64,000 nt of DNA from assembly GCA_020632915.1 (NCBI GenBank), contig JACKEP010000029.1:1-64000 (forward strand), in the 5' to 3' direction. The position numbers were made by a program, and so were the translations under genes. Source of the DNA: Alphaproteobacteria bacterium (GTDB lineage Bacteria; Myxococcota_A; UBA796; GCA-2862545). Numbering within the stretch: position 1 is the first letter of the stretch; the number at the start of each line of letters is the position of its first letter. The notes under the pieces are model-generated. The model did no database searches, had not been told where the DNA came from, and worked only from the letters and a program-made list of their open reading frames with translations. This document shows positions 24,987 to 33,933 of the stretch, piece by piece.

Positions 24987-26876
24987 ATGCCCACGCTGTC
25001 CCTGCTGACGTTGCTCGTCGCCCCGGCGCTCGCCGTGGAGCCGCGCCTGCCGGCCACCTCCGAGGTGGCGCCCGCCGTCTACATCGACATCACCCGCGAG
25101 GGCTTCGCCCAGGCCGACGAGATCATCACGTCCGTGCTCCCGCCCACGGTGCCGATCGACAACAGCGGCTTCATCCAGGGCGGCTCGTTCGGCGGCGGCT
25201 TCGCCGGCCTGGACTACGAGTTCGGCGTCGACAACCTCGTGGTGATTCCCGAGCTCGACTCGGCCTCGGTGATCCCCATCGGCCCCACGGTCTGCCGCGA
25301 GGGCGCGGGCACCCCGGGCAACGGCTACCTCGACGTCGACGCCGGCTTGCTGGTGTCGCTCAACACGGCCGCGAACCCCGCCCACGCGTGGCTCGAAGCC
25401 GACATGAACCTGTTCTTCGGGCTGATCGACGTCGGCCTGCTCAACGAGCGCTGCAACATCCACATCGACCGCAAGCTGGTCAGCGTGGGCGTCGACGTCA
25501 CCATCGGCCCGAAACAGAACCCGAGCACCTGCTTCTACAACTACGTCGAACCCGCGAGCTGTCCCCTCGCCCTCGACGCCCGGGGCCAGTGCGGCTGCAT
25601 CATCCCCGAGATCACCATCGACAACTTCACCTGGGACATGGACATCCAGAACATCGACGACCTCGGGCTGCAGTGTTCCGGGTTCATCGAGCTCCTCATC
25701 GACCTCGCCGACTTCTTCGGCATCGACCCGGTCGAGCTCCTCCTCGAGTCCCTCCGCCCCACGATCGACAGCACGATCAACGGCGCCATCGCCGACCTGC
25801 AGCCCCAGCTCGATGCGCTGGGCGACGCGCTGCTCATCCAGCAGGACATCGACCTGCTCGGCAACAACCTGTCGATCGGCATCTGCCCCACCGACTGGTA
25901 CGTCGACAACGACGGCATGCGCATCGAGCTGTCCGGGCACGCCCACGGCCCCGAGTTCCCCAACCCGTGCATCGCCGCCTACGACGAAGGCGGCAGCCTC
26001 GTCACCGTGCCGCCCTCCGGCGAGCGCTACCCGCAGCTGGGCAACAGCGGCGTCGCCTTCGACGAGCACGCCGCCGCGCAGATCAACGACGACTTCGGCA
26101 ACCAGGCCCTCTACCACCTGTGGCGCACGGGCCTCCTCTGCCAGACGCTGTCGCCCGACCAGTCCGCGATCGACCTGCCGATCACGCTCGACACGAGCCT
26201 GCTCAACCTTCTCTCCGGCCAGGCGCTCACCGACCTGTTCCCCGAGGCCCAGCCGATCACGCTGGTCACACGCCCCCGCAAGCCGCCGGTGATGCGCACC
26301 ATCCCGTCCGGCCCCAACCTCGCCGTCGTCACCCTGGAAGACATGGGCATCGACATGTACGCCAGCCTCGACGGACGGCTGTCGCGCGTGGTGGGCATGG
26401 AGCTGTCGGCCGACGCCACGCTCGACGTCGCGTTCGACAGCAGCATCGGCCAGATCGGCGCCCAGGTCGGGATCGACCCCGCGCTCATCGACCCCGTCGT
26501 GGTGTTCAACGACCTGGCGCCCGACGCCAGCGCGTCGATCGAGGACGGCTTCGGCGGCGTGATCCAGCAGCTCGTCGGGCCGCTCCTCGGGGACGCCCTC
26601 GGCGACATCGTGTTCGACCTGCCGAGCATCCAGGGGCTGGGCGTGCAGGAGGCGGTGCTGGCGCCGTCGGGCCCGGGCCAGGACTGGCTCGGCGTGTTCG
26701 GCGACATCGGTCCGGTCGCCTACGGCAGCACCGGCGCGGCCGGCTGCGACCTGTTCGGCGGCGACCCCAGCGGGTCGGGCGGCTGCGACACCGGCTGCAG
26801 CAGCAACCCGCTGCCCAGCCGCCTCGGCCTGCTGTTCCTGCCGCTGCTCGTCGCCGTGTTCCGCCGCCGCCGCTGA
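24987..26876 (+). CDS. Secreted MYXO-CTERM protein, possible BPI/LBP-like lipid-binding fold
   Basis: 629 residues. Signal peptide MPTLSLLTLLVAPALA, then ITREGFAQADEIITSVLPPTV, which resembles the first helix of BPI/LBP-type tubular lipid-binding proteins. A long beta-rich body follows, and a later part (FPEAQPITLVTRPRKPPV, NLAVVTLEDMGIDMYASLDG, MELSADATLDVAF) has the shape of the BPI C-terminal barrel. It ends with a CDTGC cluster, a hydrophobic helix (LGLLFLPLLVAVF) and RRRR, a MYXO-CTERM tail. ATG 24987 has AGGA eight nt upstream. The BPI suggestion is from pattern memory and needs a structure search; export and surface anchoring are better supported. Confidence 0.82.
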   Translation: MPTLSLLTLLVAPALAVEPRLPATSEVAPAVYIDITREGFAQADEIITSVLPPTVPIDNSGFIQGGSFGGGFAGLDYEFGVDNLVVIPELDSASVIPIGPTVCREGAGTPGNGYLDVDAGLLVSLNTAANPAHAWLEADMNLFFGLIDVGLLNERCNIHIDRKLVSVGVDVTIGPKQNPSTCFYNYVEPASCPLALDARGQCGCIIPEITIDNFTWDMDIQNIDDLGLQCSGFIELLIDLADFFGIDPVELLLESLRPTIDSTINGAIADLQPQLDALGDALLIQQDIDLLGNNLSIGICPTDWYVDNDGMRIELSGHAHGPEFPNPCIAAYDEGGSLVTVPPSGERYPQLGNSGVAFDEHAAAQINDDFGNQALYHLWRTGLLCQTLSPDQSAIDLPITLDTSLLNLLSGQALTDLFPEAQPITLVTRPRKPPVMRTIPSGPNLAVVTLEDMGIDMYASLDGRLSRVVGMELSADATLDVAFDSSIGQIGAQVGIDPALIDPVVVFNDLAPDASASIEDGFGGVIQQLVGPLLGDALGDIVFDLPSIQGLGVQEAVLAPSGPGQDWLGVFGDIGPVAYGSTGAAGCDLFGGDPSGSGGCDTGCSSNPLPSRLGLLFLPLLVAVFRRRR

Positions 26877-26925
26877 TCGGCGCTGCACCCCCCGGGTCGG
26901 TCGTGCGCGTCGGGTGTTCGTGCTA

Positions 26926-26944
26926 GCGGGTGACCGTCACCCGC
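26926..26944. promoter_or_regulatory. 19-bp perfect palindrome upstream of cyclophilin gene
   Basis: GCGGGTGAC (26926-26934), one central C, GTCACCCGC (26936-26944). It ends 26 nt before ATG 26971. A one-base centre favours a protein-binding operator; as RNA it could also fold into a 5'-UTR hairpin or end transcription from the MYXO-CTERM gene. Confidence 0.45.
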
Positions 26945-26970
26945 GCCGCGGACCCCCGCGAGGAGCACCC

Positions 26971-27483
26971 ATGTCCAACCCCACCGCCATCTTCGACACG
27001 TCCGAGGGCACCTTCGAGGCCGAGCTCTACGTCGACCAGATGCCCGTCACCGCCGGCAACTTCATCAAGCTGGTCGAGTCGGGCTTCTACGACGGCCTCC
27101 ACTTCCACCGTGTCATCCCCGGCTTCATGCTCCAGTTCGGCTGCGAGTACAGCAAGCAGTACGGCCACCCCCGCTCCGGCACCGGCAGCTCGCCGCTCGG
27201 CAACGTCAAGGACGAGCACACCGCGAAGCTGTCGAACGAGCCGGGCACGCTGTCGATGGCCAACACCGGCCGCCCCAACAGCGGCGGCGCCCAGTTCTTC
27301 ATCAACACCGTCCACAACAGCTTCCTCGACTGGTGGGACACCTCCACGCCGTCGCAGCACCCGGTGTTCGGCAAGGTCACCAAGGGCATGGACGTCGTGA
27401 AGAAGATCGAGGGCTTCGGCTCGCGCAGCGGCGCCACGAGCAAGGCCGTGAAGATGAACAAGGTCACCGTCGTCAGCGCCTGA
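26971..27483 (+). CDS. Peptidyl-prolyl cis-trans isomerase, cyclophilin type
   Basis: 170 residues, typical single-domain bacterial cyclophilin. Active-site motifs FHRVIPGFMLQ (Arg47, Phe52) and SGGAQFFIN (Gln108, Phe110) are present, plus FLDWWD. It isomerises Xaa-Pro bonds during folding. ATG 26971 has AGGAG at 26961-26965; no signal peptide, so cytoplasmic. Its own small transcription unit, preceded by a perfect palindrome and converging with the next gene. Confidence 0.95.
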   Translation: MSNPTAIFDTSEGTFEAELYVDQMPVTAGNFIKLVESGFYDGLHFHRVIPGFMLQFGCEYSKQYGHPRSGTGSSPLGNVKDEHTAKLSNEPGTLSMANTGRPNSGGAQFFINTVHNSFLDWWDTSTPSQHPVFGKVTKGMDVVKKIEGFGSRSGATSKAVKMNKVTVVSA

Positions 27484-27493
27484 TCGCCCCCCC

Positions 27494-27512
27494 CCTCCGC
27501 GCGCGCCGGAGG
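27494..27512. terminator. Hairpin between convergent genes
   Basis: CCTCCG (27494-27499) and CGGAGG (27507-27512) flank a 7-nt CG-rich loop in the 31-nt gap between two convergent stops. No T-run. Confidence 0.35.
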
Positions 27513-27514
27513 CG

Positions 27515-28273
27515 TCAGTCCGCCTTCGGCGCCTCGGTCGGCGTCGCCGGCTCGTCCACGCCGTCCGGCGGCGCGTCGGGCTGGTCGTCGGCCGGGATCG
27601 CGAGCCGTCCGTCCCCCACCGCCTGCGGGGCCTCGGGTGCGTCGTGCATCTCGCAAGGCTCGGCCGGCGGCGACGCTGGCGCTGCCGTCGCAGCCGGCGC
27701 GTCGGCCTTGCGCCGGGTGAGCTTCGACAGCGAGCCGAACAGCAGGCTGATCCGTCCGCCGATCGTGGGCGTGACGAAGCCGCGCCCGTAGTCGCCTTCG
27801 GTGATCTGCACGAAATTCAGCGGCAGCTTGCCGTAGAAGCCCGCCTCGATCGCCACCGGCCCGAGCGGAAGGCCCACGGCGATCGTCGGCCTCAGGAAGC
27901 CGTAGATCGCGAGGTAGTCGCCATCGGACGCTGTGGTGTCGGAGAACACGCCCAGCCCGAGGTCGCCGTAGCCGGTCAGGTAGAGCGGCCCGATCGTCCG
28001 CAAGCGGCCGAACTGCACGCCCCCTTCCACCAGCTCGACCCCCTCACGTGCACGGCAGTACTCGAACGTGCCGCCCAGGCGCCCGCCACGGTCACCCACG
28101 CCGAACCCGACCACGCCGGCGCAGAGCATGTTGCCCGGCGCGTCGTGCGGGGAGGAGTGCGGACCGTAGCGAGGGAAGTACTGCCCTTCGAGGGTCAGAC
28201 CGCCCGCGCCTGCGCCCGCCCAGGAGACGGCGGGGAGCAGGCTCATGCACAGGATCGGCAGGGTGCGCGTCAT
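27515..28273 (-). CDS. Outer-membrane-like secreted protein
   Basis: 252 residues. Signal peptide MTRTLPILCMSLLPAVSWA, then Gly/aromatic-rich alternating strands (for example TIGPLYLTGYGDLGLGVF and LAIYGFLRPTIAVGLPLG) that suggest a small outer-membrane barrel, ending by about residue 190. The rest is a Pro/Ala/Asp-rich disordered tail containing one Cys. ATG 28273 has GGAGG six nt upstream. No specific family recognised. Confidence 0.72.
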   Translation of the reverse strand: MTRTLPILCMSLLPAVSWAGAGAGGLTLEGQYFPRYGPHSSPHDAPGNMLCAGVVGFGVGDRGGRLGGTFEYCRAREGVELVEGGVQFGRLRTIGPLYLTGYGDLGLGVFSDTTASDGDYLAIYGFLRPTIAVGLPLGPVAIEAGFYGKLPLNFVQITEGDYGRGFVTPTIGGRISLLFGSLSKLTRRKADAPAATAAPASPPAEPCEMHDAPEAPQAVGDGRLAIPADDQPDAPPDGVDEPATPTEAPKAD

Positions 28274-28373
28274 GGTGGTCCTCCACCGCGAGCCTACCCG
28301 CTCCAAGACGGGCCCGGACAGTGCAAAGCCAGACCTTTCGTCACGTCCGACCCCGACGCGTCACGCCGCAGGC

Positions 28374-30608
28374 TCAGAGCGCGCGCAGGTACTGCTCCAG
28401 CGCGTCGAGCTGATCCGCCGTGAGGTCCGAGGTGACACCGTGGAGGTCGTCGGGGTTGGCGGTGGTCAGCACGTCCCGCAGCGTGGGGGCCGATCCGTCG
28501 TGCAGGTAGGGCGGCGTCGCCCACACCCCGTGCAGGTCAGGGATGTCGAGGCCGGTCAGCTCCCCGCCGAGCCGGTGACCGGAGGCGGGCCCGATGGTGC
28601 CCACGTCGACGAGCGCGGGCACCCCCGGGGACAGCCAGCCGCTCGCCGAGCCGCCGTCCGGGTGGCAGCTCGCGCACCCCACCGCCGGATCGTCGAAGAT
28701 CGCCTGTCCTTCGGACACGTCGACGCCCCACGACACGTCGAGGTCCGCCTCGTGGGCGACGTAGGCGGCGAGCGCGTCGAGTGCAGGCGACAGCCCCGCC
28801 TTGGGCGCGCCCAGCGTCGTGCCGGCCGGGCCCGCGAACTGCGCGTCGGTCAGGAAGCCGCGGCCGCCCTGCGGCCCCCGGATGTCGTGCTCGAAGTCCT
28901 GGACCTCGTCGAAGTTGCCCGACCAGTGGATCGGCAGCCCCACCCGGCGGTCGAAGCCCCGCAGCGACACCGTGTTGCGCAGGCCCTCGCCGCGGTCGGT
29001 GAAGTCCCACACCCGGTGGTCGTCCTCGCCGTCCAGGTGGCACGACGCGCACGACGCGTAGCCGTCCTTCGACATCCTCGGGTCGGAGCCGTCGTGGAAG
29101 ACGCGCGCGCCAGCGAGCACCTGGCCGTCCCACGGCTCGACGCCGTCCTCGCGCAGGTCGATCCGGGCGACCGGGTCGGCGCCGACCTCCCCGTCGAGGT
29201 CGTACACGTCGAGCGCGCGGTCGTAGCGGGCGTGGGCGAGGAGCCACCGGCCGTCGTCCGACACGGCGAGGCCGTCGACGCCGTGGCCCGTGTCGACCCA
29301 CACCCCGGCGTTGCCCAGCGTGAAGGCGTCCAGCACCTCGATGGTGCGCGTGCCGAGCGTGGCCGCGTACAGCCAGTCTCCGCGCGGCGCGTAGGCGACG
29401 GCGCTGACGAGGTCGCGATCGTCGAGGCGACCGTGGTCGAGCTCGGTGCCCGTCGGCGCCAGCGCGTCGTCGACGGAGACCAAGCGGATGTCGGCGCGCA
29501 CGGTGTTCTCGTCGGTGAGCGGCGCCCCGTCGCGCACAAGGCCACCGAGCACGTTCGCGCGCAGCCCGGCGATCACCGCCACATGGCCATCCGGTCGGAT
29601 CGCCACCGCCTGCAGGTAGGTCGGCACGCCGCGGCTGGAGATGTCGTTGTCGGGGAGCGTCTCGACCGCGAGCGTCCACGTGTCGAGCACCTGGGTGGTG
29701 GGCACCCACGTCCACCACAGCCCGTACGCGTCGGGGCTGCGGTGGCGGGTGGCCACCACCTGTCCCGGCTGCCAGGCGAGGCCTCGCACGTCGCTGCCCA
29801 CGCCGGGCTGCGCGCCGGGCACCATGTCCGCGTCCCAGGTGAGCAGCCGACCGGTGGGGTCCTCGCGACCGCGCATCGTGGCCACCACGTCCAGGTCGTC
29901 GCCGAGCACCACGCCGAACACGGATCGACCGCTGTTCGACAGGTCGGCCCGCCCGCGCTCGGTGACGCTGCCATCGGCGTGCACGTCGTACAGGAACACG
30001 CCGGGCCTGCCCTGCTCGCACGCCACCGCCAGCAGCCCCACGTCACCATCGCCCTGCCCCTGCGGCCACGGCGCCACCGACAGCCGCCGCGGCGTCGGGC
30101 AGTCCGTCAGCCACGCCACCGCCTGCCGACCGGTGAGGTCGACGACGGCGACGGCGCCGAGATCGGGCGTGGCCACGTAGGCGCGGTCGCCCAGCGTCAC
30201 CACCGACGACGACGCGCGCGGCGGCGGCTGGGTGGCCGGGTAGGTCACGGCCAGCACCACCGTGGCCACCGAGGTCGTCCCGTCCTCGCCCTGCACCTCG
30301 AGGCTGACCGTGCGGTGGCCCGGCGACGACCACGCGTGGGTCACCGTCAGCACGTCGGACCAGTCCGTGACGCTGCCGTCGTCGAAGTTCCACCGCGCCT
30401 GCACGGCCCGCAGCGACCCCGACGCATCGAGCGTGACGGTCTCGTCGACCAGCGCGAGCGCCGGCGCCGCGATCACCGCGTCGGGGCCGGTGGGGCGCAG
30501 GTCGTCCGTGTCGGTGTCGACGTCGGTGTCGTCGACGTCGTCGGTGGCCGGCGGCGACGCGCAGGCCATCGCGACCACCAGCGCCGCCACCGGACGGGCG
30601 CCCCTCAT
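28374..30608 (-). CDS. Diheme c-type cytochrome lipoprotein with PKD-like and beta-propeller domains
   Basis: 744 residues. MRGARPVAALVVAMAC is a lipoprotein signal, followed by an Asp-Thr linker. About residues 40-125 resemble a PKD domain (WNFDDGSVTDWS, HAWSSPGHRTVSLEV). Residues 130-500 look like a seven-bladed propeller of YVTN type (VAVVDLTGRQAVAWL, IEVLDAFTLG). Two CxxCH heme sites, C520ASCH and C645ASCH, lie in a MauG/cytochrome c peroxidase-like C-terminus with LRGFDRR and YLHDGSAPTLRDVL. It is likely an extracytoplasmic redox protein. Its ATG overlaps the stop of the LVIVD gene (ATGA), so the two are made together. Confidence 0.88.
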   Translation of the reverse strand: MRGARPVAALVVAMACASPPATDDVDDTDVDTDTDDLRPTGPDAVIAAPALALVDETVTLDASGSLRAVQARWNFDDGSVTDWSDVLTVTHAWSSPGHRTVSLEVQGEDGTTSVATVVLAVTYPATQPPPRASSSVVTLGDRAYVATPDLGAVAVVDLTGRQAVAWLTDCPTPRRLSVAPWPQGQGDGDVGLLAVACEQGRPGVFLYDVHADGSVTERGRADLSNSGRSVFGVVLGDDLDVVATMRGREDPTGRLLTWDADMVPGAQPGVGSDVRGLAWQPGQVVATRHRSPDAYGLWWTWVPTTQVLDTWTLAVETLPDNDISSRGVPTYLQAVAIRPDGHVAVIAGLRANVLGGLVRDGAPLTDENTVRADIRLVSVDDALAPTGTELDHGRLDDRDLVSAVAYAPRGDWLYAATLGTRTIEVLDAFTLGNAGVWVDTGHGVDGLAVSDDGRWLLAHARYDRALDVYDLDGEVGADPVARIDLREDGVEPWDGQVLAGARVFHDGSDPRMSKDGYASCASCHLDGEDDHRVWDFTDRGEGLRNTVSLRGFDRRVGLPIHWSGNFDEVQDFEHDIRGPQGGRGFLTDAQFAGPAGTTLGAPKAGLSPALDALAAYVAHEADLDVSWGVDVSEGQAIFDDPAVGCASCHPDGGSASGWLSPGVPALVDVGTIGPASGHRLGGELTGLDIPDLHGVWATPPYLHDGSAPTLRDVLTTANPDDLHGVTSDLTADQLDALEQYLRAL

Positions 30609-32236
30609 GGCGTCGCCGCGTCGGTGTCGACGGCCCGGGTGCCCGCCACGGTGAACCCGAACGTCGTCTCGGCGTCGACCGGGTTGCCGGACAGGTCGAC
30701 GATGCCGCCCGACGGGATCGTCACCGTGTAGGTCACGCCCTCCCGCAGCGGCGCCGCCGGCGTGAAGTTGACGATGTTCTCCTGCACGTTGAAGCTGCCC
30801 TCGACGTGCTCGCCGTCGTCGGCCCGCACCCGGAAGCTGCCGGCGAACACGCTCACCGGCTCCACCATCTCGTCGAACACCACCCCGATGCGCGACGTGA
30901 CCGCCTGGTTCACCGCGCCGTCGTGGGGGCTCGTCATGCCGGCGTGGGGCGGGATCGCGTCGGGCTCGGTGGCCCACGGCACCACCGACGAGGCCTGCCC
31001 GGGGTTGGAGCGCTCGTCGACGCTGAGGACGGCGACGTTGCCGAGCGGCGTGACCGTGTCGAGGTCGCCCTGGAGCGCGAACTCCCCGATGGCGGTCGGC
31101 GCGCTCGGGTCGGAGAAGTCGTAGACCGTGCCGAACGTGGACTCCCCCTCGAACAGGAAGTCGCCGTGCTGGAAGATGTAGCCGCCCTCGCCGCGATCGT
31201 TCGTGGCCGCGGCCACCAGCGTCGGCACCTCCGGGTCGGTGAGGTCGTAGACCAGCGGCCCGCCGCCCCCCGCCGGACTGTGGGCGTACAACCCCCAGTG
31301 CGACCCGACGTTCGCGAAGTAGTACGGCGCGATGCGCCCCTCGCTGTTGCGGGTGTCGAACGTGCCGCCGAAGATCGGCTGCGCATCCAGCGGGTCGGAC
31401 ACGTCCATCAGGATCGTGCGGCTGATCCCGGCCGACGACGACATCGCGGTGTTGCCCCACACGTGGAACGTGCCGGCGACGTGGATGCCCTCGAAGGTGA
31501 TCTGGTCGGCGACGGTGGGGTTCAGCGGGTCGGAGGCGTCGATGACGAACACCCCGTTCGACGCCGTCGACGCGAACACGTACGGCCCCTGCCAGAACGT
31601 CGACAGCGTCAGGCGGGTGTAGCTGTCGGGGTAGTGGTGGTTGGGCACGGCCACCTGGCTGACCCACACGGGCGCCGTCACGTCGGTGATGTCCCAGAAC
31701 CCCACGCCGCCCGACCCGTCGTAGGCGAGGAAGTCGACCGCGGCGTACGTGCGCCCCGCCACCGTGGACAGGCCGATCGCGTGGGATTCGCGCATCCACG
31801 GCGTCCACCCCTCGCCCACCTTGGTGGGGGCGCAGGGGTCTGAGAAGTCCCAGAACGTGATCCCGCCGCCGAACACGCCCTCACAGTCCGCGACGTCGCC
31901 GGGCGCTTCGGGCGTGGGGGGCGCGTCCATGCCGCACGCCTCCCAGTCCAGGCGCTTGATGCCGTCCTCGGGCGCCCAGGGCATCAGCACGTAGCCGTCG
32001 TACATCACCACCAGGTTGTGGTGGTCGGCCGATCGCGTGGGGTCGCCCTGCAGGTAGGCGCACGCCTCGAACAGATCGGCCTCGTCGAACGCGATCCGGG
32101 GCGCACCCGGGCCGTGCGTGGGGCCCCACGCGTCCGGTTCGGGCCAGGCCGGCTCGGTGTCCTGGACGGTGTCGTCGTCCGTCGTCGGGCCCGTGCAGGC
32201 CGAGGCCGCCACCCACACCACCACCAGCCGCTTCAC
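30605..32236 (-). CDS. LVIVD-repeat/Ig-like lipoprotein
   Basis: 543 residues. From GTG 32236 the N-terminus is MKRLVVVWVAASAC, a lipoprotein signal (lipobox ASAC), then an acidic Asp-Thr linker. Repeats such as VFVIDASDPLNPTVADQ, ILMDVSDPLDAQPI, VYDLTDPEVPTLVAA and VYDFSDPSAPTAIGE are LVIVD propeller repeats. The last 100 residues are a Big_5/SbsA-type Ig-like domain (VVFDEMVEPVSV, YTVTIPSGGIVDLSGNPVD). The start is set by GGAGG five nt upstream; an ATG at 32260 is also in frame. It is coupled to the diheme cytochrome gene by ATGA and probably acts with it at the surface. Confidence 0.87.
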   Translation of the reverse strand: MKRLVVVWVAASACTGPTTDDDTVQDTEPAWPEPDAWGPTHGPGAPRIAFDEADLFEACAYLQGDPTRSADHHNLVVMYDGYVLMPWAPEDGIKRLDWEACGMDAPPTPEAPGDVADCEGVFGGGITFWDFSDPCAPTKVGEGWTPWMRESHAIGLSTVAGRTYAAVDFLAYDGSGGVGFWDITDVTAPVWVSQVAVPNHHYPDSYTRLTLSTFWQGPYVFASTASNGVFVIDASDPLNPTVADQITFEGIHVAGTFHVWGNTAMSSSAGISRTILMDVSDPLDAQPIFGGTFDTRNSEGRIAPYYFANVGSHWGLYAHSPAGGGGPLVYDLTDPEVPTLVAAATNDRGEGGYIFQHGDFLFEGESTFGTVYDFSDPSAPTAIGEFALQGDLDTVTPLGNVAVLSVDERSNPGQASSVVPWATEPDAIPPHAGMTSPHDGAVNQAVTSRIGVVFDEMVEPVSVFAGSFRVRADDGEHVEGSFNVQENIVNFTPAAPLREGVTYTVTIPSGGIVDLSGNPVDAETTFGFTVAGTRAVDTDAATP

Positions 32237-32241
32237 GCCAG

Positions 32242-32246
32242 CCTCC
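32242..32246 (-). promoter_or_regulatory. Ribosome binding site deciding the LVIVD lipoprotein start
   Basis: GGAGG (minus strand) five nt before GTG 32236; it lies inside the extended frame that would use ATG 32260. Confidence 0.55.
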
Positions 32247-32324
32247 GCGAGGGCGCGCATTGTGCCCCGGACGGACGGTGACCCACAACCGGGCCGCCGC
32301 ACGGACCCACGACGCCCGAGCGCC

Positions 32325-33245
32325 TCACTCCGTGGCGTGCTCTTCGAGCCAGGCGTCGTGGGCGGCGAAGTTGCGGTCGATGCCCCAGCGCAGCGTGCCG
32401 ACCTCGGTGCCCTCGTCGACGGCGATCTGCAGCTCGGTCTGGGTCCACATGGTCTGCATGCGGAGCGTGCCCCCGTCGTCGGACGCGCTGTCGACGTAGG
32501 CGCCGTCGGGCGCGGGCGTCTCGCTGTCGGCCCACAGGAAGCCCCCGCCGTCCCGCGGGAACCACACCTCGATGCCCCACGCCTGCCACAGCGTGTTCTT
32601 GCCGTTCTCGGAGCTGTAGACGTCGTCGTTCCAGATGATCGCCAGGTAGCCCCAGCGCGGGTCGTCACCGGTGCCCTCGTTGAGGTCGACCCACCGGAAG
32701 TCCTTGAAGAAGTGGTAGTCGATGGGCGGGACGATCGTGTAGTTCTTCTGGAGATCCTGGTAGGTTCGAAGCCACTCGCAGCCCTGCTCGGCCCAGCAGT
32801 CGGCGCCCTCCAGCACCGTGCGGATGTAGTGGTTGGGCGACGTGGGCTCGAGCCCCTCCACGGCCTGATCGACGATGGGCGGGATCCGGGCGTGTTCGGT
32901 GACCGGGTAGGGCGACAGCCGGGTGACCGTGACCGCCAGCGCCTCGGCGGGGTCGACGCCGGCGGGTTGGGGGACGAGGTCGACGACGTCGTCGGCCGCG
33001 AGTCGATTCGGCGCCGCCGACCGCTTCGACACGTCGTTGTCGCCGATGGGCAGGCTGCCGTACAGGTCGCGCTCGACGTTGCGGAGCACGCGCGCGATCT
33101 CCACGCTGTCCCCGTCGCCCTCGCGCAGCGCGTTCACGACGGCGACGGCGAGCTCGTCGTCGGCCTCCTGCAGCGGCTTGCACCCGGTACCGACGACGCC
33201 GACGCCGACGAGCGCCATGACCGGAAACGTGGCTCGAAACAGCAC
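32325..33245 (-). CDS. Hypothetical secreted protein/lipoprotein
   Basis: 306 residues from GTG 33245 (GGAGG four nt upstream). The N-terminus MLFRATFPVMALVGVGVVGTGC is an export signal with a weak lipobox (GTGC, Gly at -3), so lipidation is uncertain. The mature part has an N-terminal helical segment (ELAVAVVNALREGDGDSVEIARVL), a Cys pair (ADCWAEQGCEW) and a Trp-rich C-terminal region (WGYLAIIWNDDVYS, WQAWGIEVWF). No family recognised. Confidence 0.75.
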   Translation of the reverse strand: MLFRATFPVMALVGVGVVGTGCKPLQEADDELAVAVVNALREGDGDSVEIARVLRNVERDLYGSLPIGDNDVSKRSAAPNRLAADDVVDLVPQPAGVDPAEALAVTVTRLSPYPVTEHARIPPIVDQAVEGLEPTSPNHYIRTVLEGADCWAEQGCEWLRTYQDLQKNYTIVPPIDYHFFKDFRWVDLNEGTGDDPRWGYLAIIWNDDVYSSENGKNTLWQAWGIEVWFPRDGGGFLWADSETPAPDGAYVDSASDDGGTLRMQTMWTQTELQIAVDEGTEVGTLRWGIDRNFAAHDAWLEEHATE

Positions 33246-33249
33246 TGAC

Positions 33250-33254
33250 CCTCC
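33250..33254 (-). promoter_or_regulatory. Ribosome binding site deciding the 33245 start
   Basis: GGAGG (minus strand) four nt before GTG 33245. It excludes the longer frame and favours this start over ATG 33218. Confidence 0.5.
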
Positions 33255-33381
33255 ACGGGACGATGGAATGGACCGGTAGCGTACACGGGGCGTCCGACGG
33301 GCGTCCCCCACGATCCGTCAGGGACTCGTAGAGAGTGGCGCCCGCGCCGCAGTCGGCACCGGATCGGCAGCGCGGCACGGG

Positions 33382-33387
33382 TAGAGT
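33382..33387 (+). promoter_or_regulatory. Putative -10 element (TAGAGT)
   Basis: TAGAGT in ACGGGTAGAGTGCGCGCGG, 18 nt before ATG 33406; close in context to the TATAGT element upstream of 24987. Confidence 0.3.
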
Positions 33388-33405
33388 GCGCGCGGAGGAC
33401 CCCCC

Positions 33406-33933
33406 ATGCACCGTCCCTTCGCCCTCCTCGCCGCCGTCGCGTGCGTCGGCTGCGGCACGCCGTCGTCCGATGACGCCGACACCGACACCGTCGCGACGGG
33501 CGACGCGCCGATGGTGATCACCGACCAGGTCTCGCCGGTCGACGACTGCACCCTCGTGATCCTCGACACCGACGCCTGGGGCAGCCTCACCGCGCGCTTC
33601 CACGACGACGCGAACCCGTACACGGAGCTGTCCGACAACGAGGACGGCTTCGACTTCACGTTCGAGATGTACCCCGACCAGGGCAGCGGCTGGGTGGGCG
33701 AGGTCGGGGTCTTCCCCACCAACTGCGAGACCCACGGCCTGTGCGCCACGTTCTGCCCCGGCGGCGGCCCGTGCCTCGAGGCCAACGGGCGCGGCAAGGC
33801 CGACATCCAGCGCTACCTCGTCAACAACGACGTGCTCGAGTGGCCGGTCCAGATCGTCCTTTCCAACCTGACGTTCCGCGGCAACGGCGCCACCTGCTAC
33901 CACGTGGACGAGGTCGACCTGCACATGCCGTGA
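33406..33933 (+). CDS. Small Cys-rich lipoprotein with Asp-Thr linker
   Basis: 175 residues. MHRPFALLAAVACVGC has two candidate lipobox cysteines (Cys13, Cys16; VACVGC). A short Asp-Thr linker (DDADTDT) is followed by a beta-rich domain (CTLVILDTDAWGSLTARFHDD) with six further Cys, including THGLCATFCPGGGPC. GGAGG lies shortly before ATG 33406. Probably surface-exposed; function unknown. Confidence 0.78.
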   Translation: MHRPFALLAAVACVGCGTPSSDDADTDTVATGDAPMVITDQVSPVDDCTLVILDTDAWGSLTARFHDDANPYTELSDNEDGFDFTFEMYPDQGSGWVGEVGVFPTNCETHGLCATFCPGGGPCLEANGRGKADIQRYLVNNDVLEWPVQIVLSNLTFRGNGATCYHVDEVDLHMP

